A DNA stretch of 25,664 bases from the IMG/VR virus record IMGVR_UViG_3300017971_000714, positions 1 to 25,664 of that record. One strand, 5' to 3'. Of this stretch, positions 19,127 to 25,664 are shown in pieces. Both the position numbers and the translations under genes were made by a program. The notes below the pieces were generated by a model that was not told where the DNA came from, did no database searches, and saw nothing but the letters and a program-made list of their open reading frames with translations. This DNA is from a virus. Position 1 is the first letter of the stretch. Every line of letters starts with the position of its first letter.

Positions 19127-21913
19127 ATGTTTATAGACTTACAGGCATTAGATAATATTAGAATTCAGTTTTCTGATTTTGAAAAAGTATTGTCTGATAC
19201 TTCTGAGTCAAACACAGAATATTTTAAAAGTCTTAATGATTCTATAGTAGAGGTTTCTCAATCTGTTAAGAGTGCAGTAGATGCTTTAGGCATTAAAGCA
19301 TCTACTGATAAATTAGATGCTGTATCTAAAGGTCTTGACAATTTTTCTAAAATAAGGGATCTTTCAACAGAGGTATTGGTTAGCTTTGATAATGTTAGCT
19401 CAAACCTTACTAATTCTATATCTGCGTTTGAGGGTGTTTCTAACAAGTTTGAAGAGCTTTATAAAAACGTACGTGAAAGATTTAAAGAAAAATCCAAACC
19501 GTCTCCTTTTATAACCGGCTTGACTTCTTTTGCTAAAAATGAGTTGCGCGGAGTGCATAAACTGTCTCAAAGGGCTCTGACTAAGCTTAGATTGCCTACG
19601 TCTAAAACAGGTCTTGTCGGCGGTGGTATAATGACGATGGTTTTTGGTGTAACTGAAGAACAGCGATTAGAGGCTCAAGCTGGAAAAGCTAAAAACGTAA
19701 TAGTTGCTTCTGCCGATTCTGCTATGAAGGGAGTTGTTGAGGCTTCTTCTCAGTGGCTAGGTGCTTATGCTGAGCGAATGCAGAAGTTTTATGGTATCGG
19801 TGAGCAAGAGGTTTTAAATATTCAAAATGCTTTTACTCAAGCTGGTAGGTCTGTTTCTGAAACTGTGTTGACGCATATTAATCCTGCTTTAGGTGAGGTT
19901 GGAGAAAACGCTGTAACTTATTCATTAGCTTTAGATAAACTGTTTGAGTTAGCTTCTGGTACAATGGCTGATAAAGCTATTGAATTTTCTAATAAATTTG
20001 GTTTATCTATTTCAGAGTCTTCAGCTGCCTTAACTCGTATGCTAGCTGCTGGAGCTGGTACTGGCGGAGTAGGATCATTAAAGTTTTTAGAGTATATAGG
20101 TCAAGCAACTGATGCTTTAGAAGGCATGGGCTATAAAGTTACTGATATTATAGATCTTACCTATACTTTATCTGAGAGATGGAAAGAAATTGGGGTACCG
20201 AAACACTTAGCTGTTAGGGCGGTAGGTCAGGGAGTTCAGCAAATTGCTAGCGGTATGCAAGGCATGTCTACTGAAATGGAAGTTGTTGTTGCTGAGTATG
20301 CTGGATACGGGAATGGAATTGCTGCTAGGAATAAGTTTGTTGATGAAATGCTCAAATTATCTTCTGGGTCTAAAGACAAATTTAAGGAAGATGTTGTTAA
20401 GATTACTAAGCGGGTTATTGAGCAGTTTGGCGGGGACATTGAAAGGTCTAGAGTTTACTTAGAGCAAGGTCCTGGTTGGGGTAAAAAGGGTGCTCGTTTA
20501 GCTATTGAGATGTACAAAGCTGATGAGTCCGGAGACCTTGCTAGAGTTAAAGAACTGGATGCTAAAGTTACGGAGTTTCAAGGTCAGGTAGCCCAATCCC
20601 TAGAAACTGAACAGAAGAAGCTTACTGATTTTCAGTTGCATTATAATGAGTGGATGAAGGGTATGCACGGCATTGGTATAAGTTTGTTGGGCATACTAGG
20701 TGACTCTTTAGCTGTTACTATTGCATTTTTTAAATCTTTGCCAGCTTTGGTCCAGAATATGTTTACAGCAGGTGGTAGAAAAGAAAATGAAAAAATAATG
20801 AAAGATGCGATGAAGTATCAGTCTTTTGATAAACATATAAGTAGAGCTATGTCTTCTTTTGCTATTATGGGTAACGCTGTAAAGGGGTTTGCGGCTTCTA
20901 CCGGTTTAAAAGATACGTTTACTAATTTAGGTAAGGCTATGTTTGGCGAGAAATGGAAGATGCCTGAAAGGCAAGTTCCTATGGCAGGTTATATTGGGAC
21001 AGCTCCTAGCGGCCCTCAGCCTGTAATGTACTTGCCTTCTCCTCAGCCATATGTACCACTATCAGAAGAGGCTTCCTCTGAGTTAGGCGGTGGTTATGGG
21101 CCTGGTACGGCCTCTACTTATGCTTCTGCTGCTAGCGGCTATATGGATCAGTATCCTACTGTTGAGGGAGCTGTTGAGTTTACTCAACAGCCTTTGTCAT
21201 TAGTAAGTAACGGTGTTGACCAGGAGGGAAATCTAAATTTTGAGATAGTTGGTGATTGCCCTAGTTGTGGCTTGCATTTTGGGGAATCAGTTGATGAAGA
21301 GGGATATACTGAGGAAGAAAGAGTATTGGCTACTATGCTTGAGTCTGAAGTAGGTAGCTCCTATTTAAAATCTGAAAAGGGTAAGAAAGAGTTAGCAGGT
21401 GTTGCTTTTACTGCTATTAATAGACTTCAGAACGCTAAAGGATCTAAATCTTTAAGCGACGTTATTACAAGCGGTAAAGGGTTTGGTAAACAGGGCAAAA
21501 AACGTGCTTACAGTACAGCTGTAGGCTCCGATGATCCTAAAGTAAATTTGGGTAGATCAGTTAGCAAAGATATGTTTGCTTTTGCTAGGGATATACTTCA
21601 AGGTAAGGTTGAAAACCCAGTTGGAAAGGCAACGCATTTCTTGCATTATACTAAAGGGAAGGGGTACGGAAAAGAGAGCGGAATTATGAGAGCACTGCCT
21701 CCTTTTGCTCAGAGTAAGAAAAACGTAGCAAATATAGGTAAGGCTAGGTTTTATGCTAAGTCTGGTAAAGAAGCAGAGAACGCTAGAGAACTAGATAAAA
21801 AGTATATAAGTTCATTTGAAGAGAAACACCCTGGGGTAGATCCTTTAACAGGTAAAGAGGTAGAAACAGAAGTAGCTACTAATGAGTCTATTTTTGATAT
21901 GCCTAAAGGATAA
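19127..21913 (+). CDS. Tape-measure-like protein 2 with C-terminal SleB-like cell-wall hydrolase domain
   Basis: 928 residues; ribosome site weak (GAGGG 13 bases upstream), so coupling to the previous gene is likely. The N-terminus is coiled coil. Residues about 180-330 align with tape-measure 1 (EEQRLEAQAGKAKN; NAVTYSLALDKLFELASG against NALTSTLALDKFLNLSSG). A CPSC motif near residue 710 precedes a SleB/lytic domain at about 728-865: EEERVLATMLESEVG, ELAGVAFTAINRLQNAKGSK, DVITSGKGFGKQGKK, ending HFLHY. The Glu in ATMLESEVG is in the usual catalytic position. Such domains on tape measures help open the peptidoglycan during DNA entry. Hairpins at 19275 and 21170. Confidence 0.78.
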   Translation: MFIDLQALDNIRIQFSDFEKVLSDTSESNTEYFKSLNDSIVEVSQSVKSAVDALGIKASTDKLDAVSKGLDNFSKIRDLSTEVLVSFDNVSSNLTNSISAFEGVSNKFEELYKNVRERFKEKSKPSPFITGLTSFAKNELRGVHKLSQRALTKLRLPTSKTGLVGGGIMTMVFGVTEEQRLEAQAGKAKNVIVASADSAMKGVVEASSQWLGAYAERMQKFYGIGEQEVLNIQNAFTQAGRSVSETVLTHINPALGEVGENAVTYSLALDKLFELASGTMADKAIEFSNKFGLSISESSAALTRMLAAGAGTGGVGSLKFLEYIGQATDALEGMGYKVTDIIDLTYTLSERWKEIGVPKHLAVRAVGQGVQQIASGMQGMSTEMEVVVAEYAGYGNGIAARNKFVDEMLKLSSGSKDKFKEDVVKITKRVIEQFGGDIERSRVYLEQGPGWGKKGARLAIEMYKADESGDLARVKELDAKVTEFQGQVAQSLETEQKKLTDFQLHYNEWMKGMHGIGISLLGILGDSLAVTIAFFKSLPALVQNMFTAGGRKENEKIMKDAMKYQSFDKHISRAMSSFAIMGNAVKGFAASTGLKDTFTNLGKAMFGEKWKMPERQVPMAGYIGTAPSGPQPVMYLPSPQPYVPLSEEASSELGGGYGPGTASTYASAASGYMDQYPTVEGAVEFTQQPLSLVSNGVDQEGNLNFEIVGDCPSCGLHFGESVDEEGYTEEERVLATMLESEVGSSYLKSEKGKKELAGVAFTAINRLQNAKGSKSLSDVITSGKGFGKQGKKRAYSTAVGSDDPKVNLGRSVSKDMFAFARDILQGKVENPVGKATHFLHYTKGKGYGKESGIMRALPPFAQSKKNVANIGKARFYAKSGKEAENARELDKKYISSFEEKHPGVDPLTGKEVETEVATNESIFDMPKG
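19275..19307. repeat. Intragenic hairpin, 14 bp perfect, with a competing fold
   Basis: CAGTAGATGCTTTA (19275-19288) / TAAAGCATCTACTG (19294-19307), loop GGCAT. The right arm also pairs with a later segment: GCATCTA (19298-19304) / TAGATGC (19314-19320). Confidence 0.96.
21170..21191. repeat. Intragenic hairpin, 9-10 bp perfect
   Basis: GCTGTTGAGT (21170-21179) / ACTCAACAGC (21182-21191), apical TT or TTTA. In tape-measure 2, before the CPSC motif. CTGTTGAG also occurs at 21159, an alternative left arm. Confidence 0.88.
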
Positions 21914-21915
21914 AA

Positions 21916-22704
21916 ATGGCTGTAACAGAATCAAGTAATTTAATTTCGGATTTCTCTAAAGTATTAGAGAAATCCTTTAATCCGTATGAAGATAAATCAT
22001 TAAGGGTACCAATGTTTTTAACCTCTTCCTACAGGAAGAGGTTAAAAATTCATGGAGTCTCCATGAGAGTTAACCCTAATACAGTTGCTTTTACACAATC
22101 TAAAAGGATAACTAGAAAAGATACTCAAAGTGGAGCTGTTTTTTATCATTGGGCTAACAGGTCTGGTAGGAACAATGATGTATTAGATGTTAGCTTTTCT
22201 GGTCAAACCGGGAATATTAATATAAGAACGGCTACTGTAATGAATGGAGTTTATGGTAGTTTTAGGTCTCAAATACAAGACAGGGGTCCTATAGAGTGGC
22301 TTAATAGGCTTTCAGATGGTACAACTCAAATCGAAAATGAGGATTTAAGGGTAATGCTACAAGGATCTGACTATGCTGTTTCAGGCGCTGCTAAATTAGC
22401 TTCGTTTTGGAATTTGTATTCTTTGACGAGGGAGCCTGTAGTTGATCCTAAAACCGGCCAACCTGTTTATTATTATATTTCTTACGCTAGCCCCTTATTA
22501 GGAAACAGCTATATAACTTTAATAGGTCATTTTAACAAAGTGTTGGATTTTTCTGAGGTAGCTAATAATCCTTATAATATTAATTATTCATTTGGGTTTA
22601 CTGCCTTAGCCTCCAAGCCATCAATGGACTATTTATACCCAACTGTAGTAAACAACATGCGATCTTTGTTTACTAATCCTATGGGTCAGAACTTTACTAG
22701 GTAG
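21916..22704 (+). CDS. Baseplate / tube-initiation protein (putative)
   Basis: 262 residues; AAGGA 6 bases before the ATG. The region VNPNTVAFTQSKRITRKDTQ then SGAVFYHWANRSGRNNDVLD and VSFSGQTGNINIR has a pattern (core NP, T-G, sG-TG) found in baseplate or hub-adjacent proteins of several contractile phages. The C-terminal part is PLLGNSYITLIGHFNKVLDF then NPYNINYSFGFTALASKPSM. Position between the tape measure and the hub supports a baseplate central-disc or tube-initiator role. The specific homologue is not certain. Three hairpins, including the strongest perfect ones in the window, lie in its first 150 bases. Confidence 0.55.
   Translation: MAVTESSNLISDFSKVLEKSFNPYEDKSLRVPMFLTSSYRKRLKIHGVSMRVNPNTVAFTQSKRITRKDTQSGAVFYHWANRSGRNNDVLDVSFSGQTGNINIRTATVMNGVYGSFRSQIQDRGPIEWLNRLSDGTTQIENEDLRVMLQGSDYAVSGAAKLASFWNLYSLTREPVVDPKTGQPVYYYISYASPLLGNSYITLIGHFNKVLDFSEVANNPYNINYSFGFTALASKPSMDYLYPTVVNNMRSLFTNPMGQNFTR
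21948..21975. repeat. Intragenic hairpin, 12 bp perfect
   Basis: GGATTTCTCTAA (21948-21959) / TTAGAGAAATCC (21964-21975), loop AGTA, 32 bases after the start of the baseplate gene. Confidence 0.95.
22015..22048. repeat. Intragenic hairpin, 15 bp perfect
   Basis: TTTTTAACCTCTTCC (22015-22029) / GGAAGAGGTTAAAAA (22034-22048), loop TACA. It is followed immediately by another hairpin. Confidence 0.97.
22049..22067. repeat. Intragenic hairpin, 7-8 bp
   Basis: TCATGGA (22050-22056) / TCCATGA (22060-22066), loop GTC, with a T-G wobble outside. It abuts the 15-bp hairpin at 22015-22048. Confidence 0.75.
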
Positions 22705-22710
22705 GTTTTT

Positions 22711-25557
22711 ATGGTTAATACTAACAGTTCAAAACTTATAGATGAAATATCTGTAGATTCTAGGTATAGAGCTGCTTTTCCTTCTTTTAAAGTGTTTATT
22801 TACGGATATGATATAAGTGGAGATGTTATTTCAGTTAGTGTTAATCAATCAGGGGGTAGCCTTGAGAGAGCACCAAGTACGTGTTCTATTACTTTAGCTA
22901 ATTATAGAGAAAAATATACATTAACTCATAAAAATATGATTATTTTAGGGTCTTGGAAGGCTGCCATAGAGGGCGGCGTTGAGGGAGAAAAGGCGGCCAA
23001 GTCTGCTTCAGATTATCTTAAGTCGTATAATCCGTCTAAATTTGGTTTTGAATACGCCAATCCTTATGCAGGACAGGCTTTTAATTCGTCGTCCGATGCT
23101 ACTTATAGTTTGTCTGGACAAGTTGCTACTTATTTAAGCGACTTGAGTCCTGAAAAGTACAATGAGCTTAAGGTTAGGCTAGCTACTTCAACAGATGAAG
23201 AAGTTAGATATTTGTTAGAGGCTGAAGGAATAACTGTTAACTCGCTAGATGATGCTGAAAGTATAGCTTCTGTTATTATAGGATCTAAAATAGATGTAGA
23301 CAACGGTAGCTTGCTAGAATTTGGGTCTAAGGACTTTGTTCTAGGAGAACTTGGAGAAGATGACTTAAACTATTCTATTAAAGATGAGGTTATTAGGTCT
23401 AAAATTCTTAATGAAGAAAACAGACAATTTATGAATCCTAAAGAGGCTAGTGAAATAGTTAGAGTAGTTAAGCAGCAGCAGGGTTTATTGTTCAATTATC
23501 CTTTTCAAGAGGGAGACTGTATTTTTAATCTTAATGACCCAGTAAGAGTAGCTTTTAGAGATCCTTTTGACCCAAGAGTGTGGTATTGGATGTTTACGGG
23601 GTTTGTAGATACTTGGACAGAAGACATGGGTCCTAATCTTGACTCAGTGCTAAACATAACTTGTACGGATGTTTCTAAAATTGCCAGGTATACTGTTTCT
23701 CAAGTAAGAACTGGACTTGTTGATGCTAATATTGAAAAGTTATTTGATGTTATTAATGACGTTGGTTCTGCTCCGGACTCCCAAATAGGTGTTCGTCTTA
23801 CTAAAGAGATTTTTTCTGGATTACGTGTTTCTGAAGTACTAGAGTTAAACTTTTTCGGAGCAGACTCTGCTTCAAAAGTTTCAGTAGCTTCTAGGTTTCC
23901 AGGTTTAGATTTTTCTGAATTAAATACTAAGTATTATAAGGGCACTCACGATAAGTCAAATACTAGTGCTGAAGGAGATCCGTCGATTGATGGTAAAGAT
24001 CCTTTAGGAATTAAAGTTTCTAATGAAGAACAGTTGATTTTGTATTTAACAAACTTAGGTTTATCTGCTGAGCAAATTGAAGAAACTATTTATAAGCAGG
24101 CTGACGTTGTTAATTCATATGATGAGATTTATTCTAAGATTAAAGGTTATTTAGGTAACGGTTTTAAAGAGACGGTTAAATCAAATTTTGGAAAAATAAA
24201 AGAAATTGGCTGGCAGGCTATGACTTCTCCAGGAGATATTCCTTTTAAGAGAAGCTCTAGCCGCTTTGGTGTTGGGTTTTACGTTTATGGTGACCCGGAC
24301 GAGTTTGACTTGAGCTTGGGAGCAATTAAGATTGATAATTTTTGGCAATGGAATGAGATCTTGCATCATAGGGTTCGTGAGTCAGACTTAGAAACTATGA
24401 AGTATAGCTCTACGGCTGTAGATGTCAAGACTCAAGTTGCGTGGTCAAACCCAGATAACTTGAACAACTCTGCATTAGCTAAGGCGTCAAATTTTAATAC
24501 TGAACAAATAGTTGATGTTATAGGAAAGGATCTTAAAAATTATCCAGTAGGGCATGGAAGAGTATTCTACTTATCCCCTGCTAGGCTATCCTCGTTTGAT
24601 GAAGAGGGTATTTTGAGTAGAGGTTTCGGTGGCGTAGGCAACTTTCATTCAGTGTTTAAAGACAGGCTTTCGATGTTGTACGATATGGCTCAAGCTATAG
24701 AGTGGCGATTTTATGCTACTCCAAAAGGTGATTTTGTTTTTGAACATCCTTTGTACGACCATGACCCGTCTGAATTTTTTAAACCTGGTTTGACGAGGTC
24801 TGGTGACTCTAATAATTCTGATCTTACGCCTTATGAAAAAATTGAAACTTATGAAAACGTATTTGCGCAGAAGTATTCTGGTGGTTATTCCGATGCTGAA
24901 GATTTAACGCAGCTTGTTTTAGAACTTAATACTGATGACCAAGATCTTATTGACTTCATGAATCCTCCGGAATTTAAATATCGTGAGCATTTTGTAGTGG
25001 GATTTGATGAGCAGCTTAGCTTTAGTAATACTAATTCTGATAAAGGTCTTTTAACGGTTTATAGAGTTAAGCCACATAATATTTATTTGTTAAAAGAGGG
25101 GGACGTTGACTCCGCTCAACAATTTGTATACGCGGTTGACAAGAGCTTGATACCTACGTTAGGCTTCAGACTAATGGACGGTGCAGTCGAAGACTTTGTA
25201 AGTACATATGAGGGAGGGCTACTTTTATCCTCTCTTAAGCTAAAGCAGATAAATTCTGAAGCTAGAAACATAAGTTTAGAAACTATTCCTAAGTTTGGAT
25301 TAATGGTAAATAGACCTTTATACTGGAGATATAGAAATTACTATGCAAACATAGTAAGCTGTTCTCACAGTATTGCGTGGAATAATAATGTAGCAACAGC
25401 TATTAACTTAAACCAGGTTAGGGCTTGGTCTGGTTTGTTAGGGCAAGATAGTGAGCCTGTTTTTAATCATTTTGGTGATCAACAGAAGAGTTTTAACTGG
25501 GCAGACATAATGTCAAGAGCTAAACATACTAAAAATAGAAAAGGCGGGGATAAGTAA
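22711..25557 (+). CDS. Large baseplate hub-like protein
   Basis: 948 residues; AGGTAGG upstream. Near the N-terminus is FPSFKVFIYGYDISGDVISV then LERAPSTCSITLAN, the opening of gpD/gp27-type hub proteins. A second hub-like block is GDCIFNLNDPVRVAFRDPFD, then VWYWMFTGFVDTWTEDMGP. The C-terminal third has YDMAQAIEWRFYATPKGDFV and a beta-rich end (NRPLYWRYRNYYANIVSCSH). Long acidic linkers (residues about 120-235 and 410-480) make it larger than T4 gp27. It probably forms the central hub that carries the spike. It ends in TAATG overlapping the next gene. No strong hairpins. Confidence 0.7.
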   Translation: MVNTNSSKLIDEISVDSRYRAAFPSFKVFIYGYDISGDVISVSVNQSGGSLERAPSTCSITLANYREKYTLTHKNMIILGSWKAAIEGGVEGEKAAKSASDYLKSYNPSKFGFEYANPYAGQAFNSSSDATYSLSGQVATYLSDLSPEKYNELKVRLATSTDEEVRYLLEAEGITVNSLDDAESIASVIIGSKIDVDNGSLLEFGSKDFVLGELGEDDLNYSIKDEVIRSKILNEENRQFMNPKEASEIVRVVKQQQGLLFNYPFQEGDCIFNLNDPVRVAFRDPFDPRVWYWMFTGFVDTWTEDMGPNLDSVLNITCTDVSKIARYTVSQVRTGLVDANIEKLFDVINDVGSAPDSQIGVRLTKEIFSGLRVSEVLELNFFGADSASKVSVASRFPGLDFSELNTKYYKGTHDKSNTSAEGDPSIDGKDPLGIKVSNEEQLILYLTNLGLSAEQIEETIYKQADVVNSYDEIYSKIKGYLGNGFKETVKSNFGKIKEIGWQAMTSPGDIPFKRSSSRFGVGFYVYGDPDEFDLSLGAIKIDNFWQWNEILHHRVRESDLETMKYSSTAVDVKTQVAWSNPDNLNNSALAKASNFNTEQIVDVIGKDLKNYPVGHGRVFYLSPARLSSFDEEGILSRGFGGVGNFHSVFKDRLSMLYDMAQAIEWRFYATPKGDFVFEHPLYDHDPSEFFKPGLTRSGDSNNSDLTPYEKIETYENVFAQKYSGGYSDAEDLTQLVLELNTDDQDLIDFMNPPEFKYREHFVVGFDEQLSFSNTNSDKGLLTVYRVKPHNIYLLKEGDVDSAQQFVYAVDKSLIPTLGFRLMDGAVEDFVSTYEGGLLLSSLKLKQINSEARNISLETIPKFGLMVNRPLYWRYRNYYANIVSCSHSIAWNNNVATAINLNQVRAWSGLLGQDSEPVFNHFGDQQKSFNWADIMSRAKHTKNRKGGDK

Positions 25558-25664
25558 TGGGCTCAAGAGCACATATACCAAGTTCTGGGTCACTAGGTAT
25601 GCGCAAAGACTATGATGATTCTGTTTATGGTAAAGTAAATAGTGTTCAAGTAACTGATGTAAAC
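25557..25664 (+). CDS. 5' end of the next baseplate gene (partial)
   Basis: ATG 25557 overlaps the hub stop codon and the frame stays open for 36 residues to the window end: MGSRAHIPSSGSLGMRKDYD, then DSVYGKVNSVQVTDVN. VYGKVNSV resembles the opening strand of the OB-fold in spike or hub-cap proteins, but too little is present to be sure. Confidence 0.6.
   Translation, partial: MGSRAHIPSSGSLGMRKDYDDSVYGKVNSVQVTDVN

Noticed and set aside
5265-22067. CRISPR array or mobile palindromic repeat family
   Set aside because: The hairpins have no shared arm, loop or spacer sequence and no regular spacing, so they are neither a CRISPR array nor copies of one element (such as REP or RPE-type repeats).
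1-25664. tRNA genes, insertion sequences, integrase or attachment sites
   Set aside because: Gaps between genes are short (longest about 120 bases) and none contains a cloverleaf, transposase or terminal inverted repeats.

Overview
This window is the structural (virion morphogenesis) region of a contractile-tailed dsDNA bacteriophage. Every convincing gene lies on the + strand, the genes are tightly packed with frequent TAATG stop/start overlaps, and the order head - neck - sheath - tube - tail chaperones - tape measure - baseplate is typical of myoviruses. The DNA is AT-rich by eye. Membrane proteins with a cleavable signal peptide and a spanin-like layout suggest a Gram-negative host, but nothing here identifies the host or a known phage genus.

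Layout. 1-3.9 kb: end of an upstream gene, a long Lys/Glu-rich scaffold-like protein, a probable decoration protein and the HK97-fold major capsid protein, closed by a strong intrinsic terminator. 4.0-5.6 kb: a protein starting with a PLMP/RRXRR-like segment (the N-terminal module of IscB-type proteins) without any nuclease domain, and a beta-rich structural protein. 5.6-6.7 kb: three membrane proteins that look like a holin/spanin lysis cassette. 6.8-11.8 kb: small beta protein, neck/connector-like proteins, a zinc-knuckle structural protein, a previously untracked 56-aa gene, and two adjacent genes that share an almost identical 48-nt 5' end encoding a T4-like capsid-targeting signal; one carries ADP-ribosyltransferase-like motifs in permuted order and the other a ParB-like motif. 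11.9-15.5 kb: tail sheath with inserted domains and two tail-tube paralogues. 15.6-16.7 kb: tail assembly chaperones joined by a -1 frameshift (A_AAA_AAC plus a 10-bp stem-loop). 16.7-21.9 kb: two tandem tape-measure-like paralogues, the second ending in a SleB-like cell-wall hydrolase domain. 21.9-25.7 kb: two baseplate/hub proteins and the start of a third.

The most unusual signal is not a gene. About 38 inverted repeats, most with perfect or near-perfect arms of 8-15 bp and loops of 2-7 nt, are written into coding sequences. They cluster in the membrane cassette, neck proteins, cargo-like genes, the 5' part of the first tape measure and the 5' part of a baseplate gene. They have no shared arm or loop sequence and occur in all three codon phases, so structure rather than sequence or protein motif is what recurs. 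They are essentially absent from the genes expected to be made in the largest amounts (capsid, decoration, sheath, first tube protein). This could be a stoichiometry-control system for a long late transcript, or a mutational footprint of fold-back replication.

Together the genes describe head assembly, loading of tagged cargo proteins into the head (inferred), neck and contractile tail assembly, and probable lysis functions embedded between head and tail genes.
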